This document shows, piece after piece, positions 9,452 to 18,260 of a stretch of DNA of 64,000 nt. Source of the stretch: JBCCBV01 sp039033855 (GTDB lineage: Bacteria; Planctomycetota; Phycisphaerae; Phycisphaerales; Phycisphaeraceae); the NCBI GenBank assembly GCA_039033855.1, contig JBCCBV010000005.1:113890-177889 (forward strand). Reading direction: 5' to 3'. The position numbers and the translations under genes were made by a program. The notes beneath the pieces are model-generated. The model was not told the DNA's origin. It searched no databases and worked only from the letters and a program-made list of their open reading frames with translations. Each line of letters starts with the position of its first letter. Position 1 is the first letter of the stretch.

Positions 9452-11827
9452 ATGACCGAATCGCCTAAGTCGTCTGACCCGTCGCCCGAAGCCAATGCGT
9501 CTGAGGCCAGTCCTCCTTCGGAAGCCAAAGCGGCTGCCGAAGGGGCGCCTGCGGCGGAGGCCACGGCCAAGGTCGAGAGCCCCGACACCTCAGGTGCCAA
9601 GGCCTCGCCTTCCGAGGGTGGCAAGCCCAAGCGCAAGGGCAAGTGGCGGCGTCGGGTGCTGCTTGCGATGCCGGTGTTCGCGCTGGCGTACGTGGTGTTT
9701 GGGTTCTTCGGCGTGCCGTTGGTGGTGCGCTACGTGGCGCTGCCTTTCGCGAAGAAGTACTTCAAGGGCGACATCGCGATCGAGGCGATCCATTTCAACC
9801 CCATCACCTTCGTGGCGGGCGCGGACGGCATCGTGGTGACCGACCCGGGCGACCCCGACGATGCGTCGAACCCGGTGGCGTCGGTCGGTTCGTTCCGAGC
9901 GGACTTTGAGCTGTGGTCGGTGCTCAGCGGCACGCCCCGGTTTGCGTACATCCGGGTAGATGCGCCGAGCGCCCGCGTGGTCCGCCGAGCCGACGGCACG
10001 ATCAACCTGCTGGCGATGCTGACGCTGCCCGAGAGCGAGCCCTCCACCGAGCCTCCGCCGAGCATCACCGTGGACGAGGTGACCGTGACCAACGGTGGGG
10101 CGTCCTGGACCGACCAGACGCTCAGCCCGGCGTTCGAGTTTGTGGCGGGCGACTTCAACCTGAACGTGGCAGGCTTCAACACCCGCGAAGGCGGCCCGGT
10201 AGACCTGAGCGTGGTGCTGGGGCAAGCGTGCAAGCTGTCGCTCGCGGCCAGCGTCGATCCGAGCGGCCCGGCGGTCGAGGTGACCGAGCTATCGCTCGAA
10301 GGCCTGGAAGTCGGGCCCTTGGGGGCCTACGCGCAAGGGGCGCCCATCACGATCACGTCGGGTGCGCTGCACGTCGAGGGGCTGCAAGCCTCGGCCAACC
10401 TGAGCGAAGGCGGCGAAATTCCCGCGGCCACGGCGTCGGGGCTGATCCGGATCGACGACCTGTCGGTCGCGGTGGGCGACGGCCTGGCGAAAGTGGATGG
10501 CCTGAACCTCTCGCTGCCGCTGGAAGGGGTTTCAACAACCGACTGGTCGCTCGGGCTCGGCCGGATCGTGGTGGAGGTAGCGTCGGCCGAGGTTACGGTG
10601 CCCACGCCGCCGCAGGTCGATCCGGACGCGGTGCAGGACCCGCCGACCAGCGCGGGCGAGGTGGACGAGGACGCGGCGCCATCGCTGCCGATTTTGACCG
10701 ACGACGGCCGGGTCATCGTGCCGGGCATCCCGGGCGGCTTGCTCGTCGAACTCGGCGGGGTCGACGTGAACGTCAAGCAGTTGACCGTGATCGACGGCGC
10801 CGGGGAAGACGGCCAGACCGGCGCAGAAGCGCACGGCATCGCGGGCCTGGTCGTGCGCGACCTGGGCGTCGAGGTGGGGGCGTGGAACAGCGCATCGGAC
10901 CCGCCGATTACGCTCGGGGTCGACGCCGACCTGCCCGAAGGTGGCGTGGTTTGGGTCGAAGGGTCGTTGGCGCCGGCCGCAGACGTGTACGACTCAGACG
11001 CCGACGTTTCGGTGCGCGTGCGGGCGCTCCCGTTGCCGCGGTTCCGCGCAACGTCCATGGCGTGGGCGGGCATCGGCTTCGACAAGGGCTGGCTCGACCT
11101 GGACGTCGAGGCCGGGGTGGTCGACGGCCGGCTGACCCTTGCGCCCGACGTGGCGCTGCACCGGCCCGAGTTTGTTTACGCAGAAGACGGCCCGCTGCCG
11201 AGCGACGTGCTCAATACGCTGGAAATGATGCGGCAGGTCTTCGACCCGACCGCGCTCACCGGCGGGGCGATGCGGCTTTCGCCCGGGGACATCCAGGTCG
11301 ACCTGCGCGATCCATCGGTGTCGCTGGCCGACGTGCCCGGGCTGCTGGCCGAGACGCTGCTGGCGTCGCTGCTGAACACCGGGGCGAGCATGGCCGAAGG
11401 CCTGGCGACCGGCGCCGCCGACGCCGTGACCGGTGGGCTGGGCGCGGTGGTGTCGGTCTTCGACGAAGAAGCCGGGCAGGCGAAGCTGACCGCAACCACG
11501 GCGAAGCGGATCGCCTTTACGCCGGGCACGGCAGAGCCTGCCGACGCCAAGCTCGCCCAGCGGATCCTGGCGTTTCAGGCCCAGCGTCTGGAAGAAGACG
11601 GCGAACGCCGGTTGCTCGTGGTGGGCTTGTCCGACCCGGAGAGCGACGACCCGCCACAAGACCTGGCCGACCAGCGCGCCGCCGCGGTGGTCGAGGCGCT
11701 CGAGGCGGCTGGCGTGCCAGCAGACCGTGTGACTTCACGCGGCGAGGTGTCGGTCGAGGGCGCGGGCTCGGTGGTCCGCATCCGTCTGGTGGGCGAGGTT
11801 GCGCCGATCGGCAGCGAGGCGCCGTAA
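9452..11827 (+). CDS. DUF748 / AsmA-like envelope protein
   Basis: 791 residues. A Pro/Ala/Glu-rich cytoplasmic tail of about 65 residues is followed by one membrane helix (69-92). Next comes KKYFKGDIAIEAIHFNPITF, the start of a DUF748/AsmA-type repeat region of long beta-strands predicted to span the periplasm. The last 90 residues (LLVVGLSDPES, DLADQRAAAVVEALEAAGVP) resemble an OmpA-like peptidoglycan-associated domain. Proteins of this type act in envelope lipid transport or assembly. It sits alone between tpx and a convergent Gfo/Idh gene. Confidence 0.8.
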   Translation: MTESPKSSDPSPEANASEASPPSEAKAAAEGAPAAEATAKVESPDTSGAKASPSEGGKPKRKGKWRRRVLLAMPVFALAYVVFGFFGVPLVVRYVALPFAKKYFKGDIAIEAIHFNPITFVAGADGIVVTDPGDPDDASNPVASVGSFRADFELWSVLSGTPRFAYIRVDAPSARVVRRADGTINLLAMLTLPESEPSTEPPPSITVDEVTVTNGGASWTDQTLSPAFEFVAGDFNLNVAGFNTREGGPVDLSVVLGQACKLSLAASVDPSGPAVEVTELSLEGLEVGPLGAYAQGAPITITSGALHVEGLQASANLSEGGEIPAATASGLIRIDDLSVAVGDGLAKVDGLNLSLPLEGVSTTDWSLGLGRIVVEVASAEVTVPTPPQVDPDAVQDPPTSAGEVDEDAAPSLPILTDDGRVIVPGIPGGLLVELGGVDVNVKQLTVIDGAGEDGQTGAEAHGIAGLVVRDLGVEVGAWNSASDPPITLGVDADLPEGGVVWVEGSLAPAADVYDSDADVSVRVRALPLPRFRATSMAWAGIGFDKGWLDLDVEAGVVDGRLTLAPDVALHRPEFVYAEDGPLPSDVLNTLEMMRQVFDPTALTGGAMRLSPGDIQVDLRDPSVSLADVPGLLAETLLASLLNTGASMAEGLATGAADAVTGGLGAVVSVFDEEAGQAKLTATTAKRIAFTPGTAEPADAKLAQRILAFQAQRLEEDGERRLLVVGLSDPESDDPPQDLADQRAAAVVEALEAAGVPADRVTSRGEVSVEGAGSVVRIRLVGEVAPIGSEAP

Positions 11828-11863
11828 CGCGAGAGTTCGGCCACGGCCTCGGTCGCTGCCGGG

Positions 11864-12934
11864 TCAGTCGAGCTTGGACCGCATCGCCTTGCCGGCCTTG
11901 GCGGACTTGCCCGCGAGTTCGAGAATGTGGATCGGCCTGCGCGCCCATTCGGGGGTGATGACCAGCTTCTCTTGTCCGGTCATATGCCCGGCGATGTTGT
12001 CGTAGAACAGGTGCCCTTTAGAAGCGGGCTCTTTGCCGTGGGTTTCCTGGAGCACGCCCTTGCGGTCGGCCTTGCGCAGGGTCCAGGCTTTGTTCTCGGT
12101 TTTGGGGGCGTGAAAGCGGTTGACGCTGTAGGAGCCCTTGGTCCCGTAGAAGGCCAGCGGCGGCTGGTTGGGGTCGGCCAGGCTGGAAACGCGGAGCGTG
12201 GCGACCTGCCCGCCGGCAAAGCGAATGACCGCGGTGGCTTCGTCTTCGTTCATGTCGTTGCGCCAACGGAAGTCTTTGGGCGCCTGCGAGGCCCAGTAGC
12301 CGTTTTTGGCGTAGCCGGAAACCTCGACGATGGGGTCGGGGATGACCTGCAGGATGTATTCGAGCAGGTGGCAACCCCAGTCGTAGAGGACGCCGCCGGA
12401 CATCGACTTGCTGGTGCGCCACCAGTCGCCGGGCATGCGGTAGGAGCCGAAGTGGGCCTCGGCGCGGAACGCGTCGCCGATGGCGTTGCGTTCGACGATC
12501 TGTTTGCGGGCACGGAGGATCCAGCCGTCCCAATGGCGGTTGTGATATGTGCTGACCAGCAACCGTTTTTCTTTGGCCAGCTTGATTAGCCGATCGGCTT
12601 GGGCGGTGGTCAGGACGAAAGGTTTTTCGGTGATCACGCTCTTGCCGGCACGCAGGCACTGCGCGGCCAGCGGGTAGTGCAGGTGGTGCGGGGTGATGTG
12701 GGTCACCAGGTCCACGTCGGACTGCTTGAGCATCGCCGAGAGCGAGGGGTACGTCTCGATGCCGGGGAAGTCTTTGTGGGCGACGGCGAGGCGATCGGGG
12801 TCGATTTCGCAGACGGCCGTGGGGGTCATGCCGGCGCGCTTCATTTCGCGCAGGTGGGCACGGCCCATGTTGAAGGCGCCGCCGTAACCGACGACGCCGA
12901 CGCGGATGTCCTGGCGGTTCTTGAAGCGTTTCAT
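11864..12934 (-). CDS. Gfo/Idh/MocA family oxidoreductase
   Basis: 356-residue NAD(P)-dependent oxidoreductase. The N-terminal Rossmann strand is IRVGVVGYGGAFNMGRAHL, with the family motif GKSVITEKPFVLT (EKP) following. The C-terminal alpha/beta domain carries GGVLYDWGCHLLEYIL and HNRHWDGW. Substrates in this family are usually sugars, inositols or their derivatives; none can be named here. Its ATG overlaps the TGA of metX-metW (ATGA at 12931-12934), and GGAG precedes it at 5 bases, so it is translationally coupled to the methionine genes. The functional link is unclear. Confidence 0.92.
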   Translation of the reverse strand: MKRFKNRQDIRVGVVGYGGAFNMGRAHLREMKRAGMTPTAVCEIDPDRLAVAHKDFPGIETYPSLSAMLKQSDVDLVTHITPHHLHYPLAAQCLRAGKSVITEKPFVLTTAQADRLIKLAKEKRLLVSTYHNRHWDGWILRARKQIVERNAIGDAFRAEAHFGSYRMPGDWWRTSKSMSGGVLYDWGCHLLEYILQVIPDPIVEVSGYAKNGYWASQAPKDFRWRNDMNEDEATAVIRFAGGQVATLRVSSLADPNQPPLAFYGTKGSYSVNRFHAPKTENKAWTLRKADRKGVLQETHGKEPASKGHLFYDNIAGHMTGQEKLVITPEWARRPIHILELAGKSAKAGKAMRSKLD

Positions 12935-14769
12935 GGGTCTCCGGGCGTGCGCGGGATGGCGCGGGGCCGGGAGGATAACGCTGTGGCCGGGCGGGGCGTT
13001 TCGTTGGCGGGTCGCTTTGCGCGGCTGAGCACCACGATGGCCAGGTCGGCGTGCAGGTTGGGCTCTTGGTGCACCTCGGTCCCCGCGGCGGTGTCGAGGT
13101 AGACCCACTGGTGCTGGGCGATGCCGCGGCGGTCGCAGAAGTCGGCGAAGTCGAGGATCGTGGGGAACCGGCGGTTGGGGGTGTCCCACCAGTCGAAGCC
13201 GTAGTCGCCGTCTTTGGCCTTGGGCACCCGGCCGAGCCCGCAGTACTGCCGGCGCAGGTCTTTGTGCGCGAAGTTGGCGAAGCTGACCACCACCCGTCGA
13301 CCCACGCGCAGCATGGCGTCCATAAGCACCTCGACGTTGTCCACGGCCTGGAGCGTGGCGCTGAGCACGACCGCGTCGAACTGCCCGTCGGCAAACGCGT
13401 CGAGACCGCGGTTGAGGTCCAGGTCGATCACGTCGAGCCCGCGACGGGCGGCGGCGATGAGCTTGTCTTGGGCGACTTCGACCCCCATCAGCGGGCCGTC
13501 GCCGCGTCGGCGCAGCCCGGCCAGCAGACGCCCGGACCCGCAGCCCAGGTCGAGGACCGACGAACCCTGGGGGATCAGGTCGAGGATGCGCCGGTCTTGG
13601 TCGCGCAGGTCGGGGTCGTGGGGGTCGGGCTCGCCCAGGCGTGCGGCGACCATGGGGCCGTAGAGGTCGATGTCGCGCTCGAGCAGGAAGGCGTCGTGCC
13701 CGGCGTCGGTGGTGATTTCGCAGTAGCTGACGCTCCGGCCGAGCGAGGCGAGCGCATCGACAATGACCCGCGACTGCTCGGGCGGGAACAACCAGTCGCT
13801 GGAGAAGCTGACGACCTGCCAGTCGCAGGTGGATCGCTCCAAGGTAGCGCGAAGTTCGGCCTCGGACTGCCCGAGGTCGAACAGGTCCATCGCCATCGAC
13901 AGCGTGAGATAGGCGTTGGCGTCGAACCGGGCGACGAATTTCTGGCCTTGATGGGCGAGGTAGGTGCCGACGGAGAAGCGCTTCTCGAAGGCGGTCTGGA
14001 TGTTGTGGGGGTCGTGTCGATCGGGGTCGAACTTGGCCTCCATGGCCTCGGCCGACAGGTAGGTCAGGTGGCCGAGCATGCGGGCGATGGCCAGGCCCAC
14101 CTGGGGGGTGTCGCCGGTGTCTTCGTACCGGCCGCCCGCGAAGCCGGGGTCGCGGCGGATGGCGTTGCGACCGACCACGTCGAACGCCAGCGCCTGGCTC
14201 GACAGCCGGGGCGTGGTGGCCACGGCCACGCAGGTCTGCACGCGCTCGGGGTGTTCAATGGCCCAAGTCATCGCCTGTTGACCGCCAAGGCTGCCGCCTA
14301 CTACGGCGCGCCATCGGTCGATCTCTAAGCGGTCGGCCAGGCGGGCCTGGGTCGCCACGATGTCCGACAGCGTGATGGGCGGGAAGTCCGGCCCATAGCG
14401 CCGCCCGGTGCGAGGGTCGAGGCTGCCCGGGCCGGTGGAGCCACGGCAGCCGCCGAGCACGTTGGGGCAAACGACATAGAAGCGGTCGGTGTCGATCGGG
14501 GCGCCGGGGCCGATCAGGCCCTCCCACCAGCCGGGCTCGTCGTCGGCGTCGTGGCGGGCCGCGTGGGAATCACCCGAGATAGCGTGGCAAACCAGCACGG
14601 CGTTGTCGCGCTCGGGGTTCAACTCGCCCCAGGTTTCGTAGGCGATTTCGACCTCGGGCAACTCGCCGCCGAGCTTGAGGGATAGCGGCTCATCCGATCG
14701 CACCACCCGCGCATGCCGCAGCGGGCCTGCGGTGCGCTGGTCGTCGGTGCTGCCGGGCGGGTCAGACAT
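12931..14769 (-). CDS. metX: Fused homoserine O-acetyltransferase MetX - MetW protein
   Basis: 612 residues with two parts. Residues 1 to about 385 are the alpha/beta-hydrolase MetX, which acylates homoserine: nucleophile Ser about 161 in VVGGSLGGQQAM, Asp in FSSDWLFPPEQ, His about 358 in TDAGHDAFLLE. Residues from about 392 are MetW, a SAM-methyltransferase-like fold beginning SSVLDLGCGSGRLLAGLRRR and carrying SFANFAHKDLRR and DYGFDWWDTPN. MetX and MetW are often adjacent genes; here they are one chain. ATG 14769 is the start; the frame extends only to a TTG further up. It lies 52 bases downstream of metY and overlaps the next gene by 4 bases. Confidence 0.95.
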   Translation of the reverse strand: MSDPPGSTDDQRTAGPLRHARVVRSDEPLSLKLGGELPEVEIAYETWGELNPERDNAVLVCHAISGDSHAARHDADDEPGWWEGLIGPGAPIDTDRFYVVCPNVLGGCRGSTGPGSLDPRTGRRYGPDFPPITLSDIVATQARLADRLEIDRWRAVVGGSLGGQQAMTWAIEHPERVQTCVAVATTPRLSSQALAFDVVGRNAIRRDPGFAGGRYEDTGDTPQVGLAIARMLGHLTYLSAEAMEAKFDPDRHDPHNIQTAFEKRFSVGTYLAHQGQKFVARFDANAYLTLSMAMDLFDLGQSEAELRATLERSTCDWQVVSFSSDWLFPPEQSRVIVDALASLGRSVSYCEITTDAGHDAFLLERDIDLYGPMVAARLGEPDPHDPDLRDQDRRILDLIPQGSSVLDLGCGSGRLLAGLRRRGDGPLMGVEVAQDKLIAAARRGLDVIDLDLNRGLDAFADGQFDAVVLSATLQAVDNVEVLMDAMLRVGRRVVVSFANFAHKDLRRQYCGLGRVPKAKDGDYGFDWWDTPNRRFPTILDFADFCDRRGIAQHQWVYLDTAAGTEVHQEPNLHADLAIVVLSRAKRPANETPRPATALSSRPRAIPRTPGDP

Positions 14770-14821
14770 CCGGGCAGGGTAAGGCTTAGGCGGGTTGGCG
14801 GCAGCTACCGCCAATCCGCGC

Positions 14822-16135
14822 TCACACCGCGACGGCCTTGGCCGCTTCCAGCGCCTGACCGAGGTCGGCGATGATGTCGTCGGCGTCTTCGATGCCCACC
14901 GACACGCGGACCAGTTCGGGGGTTACGCCGGTGCGGTCCTGTTCGTCCAGGCTGAGCTGGCTGTGGGTGGTCGACGCCGGGTGGATGATCAGCGTCTTGG
15001 CGTCGCCGATGTTGGCCAGGTGCGAGCAGAGCTTGGCGTTGTTCACCACGGCCTTGCCCGCGTCGTGGCCACCCTTCACGCCGAAGCCCAGGATTGCGCC
15101 GCAGCCGTCCTTGAGGTACTTCTGCGCGTTGGCGCGGCTCTTGTGCGAAGCAAGGCCCGGGTAGTTGACCCACTCGACCGCGTCGTGCTGGTCGAGGAAC
15201 TCGGCGACCTTCTGGGCGTTCTCGCAGTGGCGCGGCATGCGCAGGTGCAGGGTTTCGAGGCCCTGCAGGAACAGGAACGCGGCGAACGGCGACATGCAGG
15301 CGCCGGTGTCGCGCAGCCAGTGGGTGCGGATGTGCACGTTGAAGGCGATGTTGCCCATCGGCTCGAGGTGCTTGGCAAACACCGCGCCGTGGTAGCTGGG
15401 CGACGGGGCGCAGAACTCGGGCCACTTTTCGGGGTTGTCCATCCACTTAAAATTGCCAGAGTCGATGATGGCGCCGCCGATGTGCGTGCCGTGGCCGCCG
15501 ATGAACTTGGTGGTGGAGTAGATGACGATGTCGACGCCGTGCTCGATCGGGCGGAGCAGGTAGGGCGTCATCACGGTGTTGTCGCAGAGGACCGGCACGC
15601 CGTGCTCGTGGGCGACCGACGAGATGGCGCCGAAGTCGGGCACGAAGTTCTTGGGGTTGCCCAGCGACTCCATGTAGACAAAGCGGGTGTTCTCGTCGAC
15701 CAGGTCGGCGATCTTGCCGGGCTCGGACGGGTCGAAGAATCGGACCTCGACCCCGAGCTGCTTAAAGGTCTGGGTGAAGAGCGTCCACGTGCCGCCGTAA
15801 AGGTCGGTGCTGGACACGAAGTTCTGCCCGGCGTGGGCCAGGGTCAGGCAGGCGGCGGTAATGGCCGACTGGCCGGAGGCGAAGCCCAGCCCGGTGGCGC
15901 CGCCGTCGAGCGCGGCCAGCCGCTGCTCGAGCACGTCGACCGTGGGGTTCATCAGCCGGGAGTAGATGTTGCCAAACTCTTGCAGGCCGAACAGGGCGGC
16001 CGCGTGGTCGGTGTCGTTGAAGTTGTACGACGTGGTGGCGTAGATGGGCACGGCCCGGCTGTTGGTCGTCGGGTCGGAGGTCTGGCCGGCGTGCAGGGCG
16101 CGGGTGCCAAAACGGTGGGCGGGGGCGTCGGACAT
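14822..16135 (-). CDS. metY: O-acetylhomoserine sulfhydrylase (aminocarboxypropyltransferase)
   Basis: PLP enzyme of the Cys/Met metabolism family that joins O-acetylhomoserine with sulfide to give homocysteine. 437 residues, the usual MetY length. Marks are FGTRALHAGQTSD at the N-terminus, YMESLGNPKNFVPD, and the PLP lysine K210 in YSTTKFIGGHGTHIGG; that long GTHIGG stretch is typical of the sulfhydrylase group. ATG 16135 has GGAG at 7 bases. It is the first gene of metY - metX/W - oxidoreductase, so the acetyl ester made by MetX is its substrate. No SAM riboswitch is recognisable in the 16136-16404 leader region. Confidence 0.95.
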   Translation of the reverse strand: MSDAPAHRFGTRALHAGQTSDPTTNSRAVPIYATTSYNFNDTDHAAALFGLQEFGNIYSRLMNPTVDVLEQRLAALDGGATGLGFASGQSAITAACLTLAHAGQNFVSSTDLYGGTWTLFTQTFKQLGVEVRFFDPSEPGKIADLVDENTRFVYMESLGNPKNFVPDFGAISSVAHEHGVPVLCDNTVMTPYLLRPIEHGVDIVIYSTTKFIGGHGTHIGGAIIDSGNFKWMDNPEKWPEFCAPSPSYHGAVFAKHLEPMGNIAFNVHIRTHWLRDTGACMSPFAAFLFLQGLETLHLRMPRHCENAQKVAEFLDQHDAVEWVNYPGLASHKSRANAQKYLKDGCGAILGFGVKGGHDAGKAVVNNAKLCSHLANIGDAKTLIIHPASTTHSQLSLDEQDRTGVTPELVRVSVGIEDADDIIADLGQALEAAKAVAV

Positions 16136-16404
16136 CGTGGCTCTCCGGGGTCGGGGCGGCTGGCCGGGCGTCGGGCTCGGCGCCAGGAATCGGGTCGGAT
16201 CGGCAAGGGTACCCAAGGCGGGGGGGCGGCACAACGATCGTGCCGAGCCGAGGTTGCCCGCGGGCGGGGGTTTGAGTAATGTACGCGGCTCGGCCAGAGG
16301 CGGGATCAACCGCCCGGGGCCCGGTTTTCCGACGCGACGCCGTACGGGTCAGAGCGTACGGGTGAGACAATGACCCCAGGCGGCTTTGCCCGCAGGATAT
16401 TGAG

Positions 16405-16845
16405 ATGAATCGCCAGACCACCTTGGCCACCTCGCAGACCGCCGACCGCAAGTGGGTGCACGTCGATGCCGACGGGCAGACGCTCGGTCGCTTGTCCACC
16501 GAGATCGCCATGATCCTCATGGGTAAGAACAAGCCCACCTATACCCCGCACGCCGACGTGGGCGATTTTGTGGTCGTCACCAATTCTGAGCGGGTCCGCG
16601 TGACCGGCCGGAAGCTCGACCAGAAGTTCCACGAGCGATACTCGGGCCACCCCAGCGGCCGGAAGGTGCGCAGCCTCCGTCAGGTGCTGGCGTCGCACCC
16701 CGAGCGCGTGCTGAGCGAATCGGTCCGCCGGATGCTCCCCAAGAACAAGCTCGCGTCGGCCCAGCTCAAGAAGCTCAAGGTCTACGTCGGCCCGAACCAC
16801 CCGCACCAGGCGCAGCTGCCGACCGAGGCCGCCGCCGCTTCCTGA
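16405..16845 (+). CDS. rplM: 50S ribosomal protein L13
   Basis: 146 residues. Family hallmarks are WVHVDADGQTLGRLSTEIA near the start, NKPTYTPHADVGDFVVVTN, and GRKVRSLRQVLASHPERVL, with MLPKNKLASAQLKKLKVY in the C-terminal half. L13 binds 23S rRNA early in large-subunit assembly. ATG 16405 has AGGA at 8 bases. It is followed after 73 bases by rpsI, the usual L13-S9 pair, and shares the terminator after rpsI. Confidence 0.97.
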   Translation: MNRQTTLATSQTADRKWVHVDADGQTLGRLSTEIAMILMGKNKPTYTPHADVGDFVVVTNSERVRVTGRKLDQKFHERYSGHPSGRKVRSLRQVLASHPERVLSESVRRMLPKNKLASAQLKKLKVYVGPNHPHQAQLPTEAAAAS

Positions 16846-16918
16846 TCCTTTGACCTCCCCGACCGCGTCGCGGTCCGCCGGGCAAACCGACCCGGCAGAG
16901 CCCTTTGAGACTTTCCGC

Positions 16919-17494
16919 ATGAGCGAAGACCCGATCCAGGCCGACACGACCTCGCCCGAACCCGCTGGCGATGCGCCGACCGCGGTGCTCGAAGACCCCG
17001 CCGAGCTGTCTTCGGTGACGCTGGCCTCGCCGTTCGAGCCCGAGCCGGCCCCCCGGCCGTTGCGCGAACCCGCCAAGCCCGACGCCGGCGGTTTTGTCCG
17101 CGGCACCGGCCGACGCAAGGCCTCGGTCGCCCGGGTCCGCATCCGCCCGGCCAAGAACGGCCCGGTCTACAAGATCAGCTCGACCAAGGCCCGCGACTTG
17201 TCGATCGACGAGTTCTTCTCCGAGCCGCAGCACCGCGCTGAATGCCGGAAGCCTTTGGTCGTCAGCTCGACCGAAGAGTCGCTCGAGGTCTACATCAAAG
17301 TGACCGGCGGTGGCATCTCCGGCCAGTCCGGAGCGATCCTGCTCGGCCTGTCCCGGGCCCTGATCGCCTACGACCCCACGCTCGAACAGGCGCTGCGCGA
17401 CGAGGGCTTCCTCAGCCGTGACGCCCGCGAGGTCGAACGTAAGAAGTACGGCCAACGCGGTGCCCGTCGACGCTTCCAGTTCTCGAAGCGGTAA
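16919..17494 (+). CDS. rpsI: 30S ribosomal protein S9 with acidic N-terminal extension
   Basis: 191 residues. The S9 core starts near residue 60 with GRRKASVARVRIRPAKNG and ends KKYGQRGARRRFQFSKR, whose basic tail reaches the P-site tRNA. The first 55-60 residues are extra to most bacterial S9 proteins and are Asp/Glu/Pro-rich. ATG 16919 is taken as the start although no clear Shine-Dalgarno is present; a TTG at 16850 would add 23 residues. Starting at the core would need a non-ATG codon. Cotranscribed with rplM. Confidence 0.93.
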   Translation: MSEDPIQADTTSPEPAGDAPTAVLEDPAELSSVTLASPFEPEPAPRPLREPAKPDAGGFVRGTGRRKASVARVRIRPAKNGPVYKISSTKARDLSIDEFFSEPQHRAECRKPLVVSSTEESLEVYIKVTGGGISGQSGAILLGLSRALIAYDPTLEQALRDEGFLSRDAREVERKKYGQRGARRRFQFSKR

Positions 17495-17518
17495 GCGTCA
17501 GACCAATCGAATACGACC

Positions 17519-17546
17519 AAAAGGGCGTCCAACCGGGCGCCTTTTT
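17519..17546 (+). terminator. Intrinsic terminator of rplM-rpsI
   Basis: AAAAGGGCG (17519-17527) pairs with CGCCTTTTT (17538-17546) with one G.U pair, giving a 9-bp stem over a 10-base loop and ending in a T-run, 24 bases after the rpsI stop. Confidence 0.88.
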
Positions 17547-17571
17547 CAATGCGCTACGCCTATCCTGCGCC

Positions 17572-18072
17572 ATGACCCAAACCGCCGCACCTGCCGCCGC
17601 CGCACCATCGGTCAAACCCGAGCGACGCGCGCTGTGTTTCGAATCGCTCGAAGAACTGCTGGCCGACGCCGAGGCCATGCTCGCCGCGCCATCGGTGCGG
17701 ACCACGGGCAACTGGTCGGCCGGGCGGATCGTCGATCACGTCGGTCGGACGATCCGGCAATCGGTCGAAGGCTTCGTAGGCGGGCGGGCCGTCTTGCCGG
17801 TGCGTTGGCTGTCGAAGGCGTTCTTTTTGGCCGTCGCTAACCGGCCGTTCCCAGCCGGGATCAAGTTCCCGGGGTTCGCCAAGGCTGCGCTCGAACCGGA
17901 CGACGTGGCTTTGGATGAAGCGGTGCAACGGCTGCGCGACGCGGTCGCGCTGGCCCGGTCTAAGAAGATGACCGCGCCCAGCCCGCTGGCCGGCAAGCTC
18001 AGCGATGCGCAGTGGGAGAAGCTGCACTGCCGCCACGCGGAACTGCACTTTTCGTTTGTGCATTCAGGGTAA
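17572..18072 (+). CDS. DUF1569 domain protein
   Basis: 166 residues. It matches the DUF1569 pattern: RRALCFESLEELLADAEAM near the start, GNWSAGRIVDHVGRTIRQS in the middle, and HCRHAELHFSF at the C-terminus. These proteins share the DinB-like four-helix fold and conserved histidines, so metal binding is likely. No reaction is established. It follows the rpsI terminator by 25 bases and stands alone. Confidence 0.82.
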   Translation: MTQTAAPAAAAPSVKPERRALCFESLEELLADAEAMLAAPSVRTTGNWSAGRIVDHVGRTIRQSVEGFVGGRAVLPVRWLSKAFFLAVANRPFPAGIKFPGFAKAALEPDDVALDEAVQRLRDAVALARSKKMTAPSPLAGKLSDAQWEKLHCRHAELHFSFVHSG

Positions 18073-18119
18073 ACCGGCCATCACGGGCGAGACGCTCGTG
18101 CCACCATCGCAACCAAAGT

Positions 18120-18162
18120 GCACACTGCTGGCATGCCCCGCTTACTTACGTGCGCGGCTCGT
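18120..18162 (+). repeat. Dispersed repeat, copy R1
   Basis: GCACACTGC, a short spacer and ATGCC, then the 27-base core at 18136-18162 (CCCCGCTTACTTACG followed by TGCGCGGCTCGT). The same core recurs at 18225, 30462 and 45490 on this strand and at 45398 on the other. The core has a small stem (CCGC/GCGG). It lies in the gap between the DUF1569 gene and leuD. Confidence 0.8.
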
Positions 18163-18209
18163 GAGCAAGTCACCTGTGGCCGAGTTCGCAGCACCCGACT
18201 TGCACCGAA

Positions 18210-18251
18210 GCACACTGCGGTATGCCACGATTACTCACGCGCGCGGCTCGT
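18210..18251 (+). repeat. Dispersed repeat, copy R2
   Basis: Second copy 90 bases after R1 in the same orientation. It shares the upstream GCACACTGC and ATGCC as well as the core (18225-18251; CCACGATTACTCACG then CGCGCGGCTCGT). It ends 9 bases from the convergent leuD stop. Confidence 0.8.
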
Positions 18252-18260
18252 TCGGAGCGA

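Noticed and set aside
16270..16300. A further copy of the dispersed repeat (TGAGTAATGTACGCGGCTCGG)
   Set aside because: Only the last ten bases (CGCGGCTCG) match; the first half of the core is missing, so chance similarity is more likely.
16136..16404. SAM riboswitch before metY
   Set aside because: None of the conserved SAM-I, SAM-II or SAM-IV core sequences is present on the minus strand.
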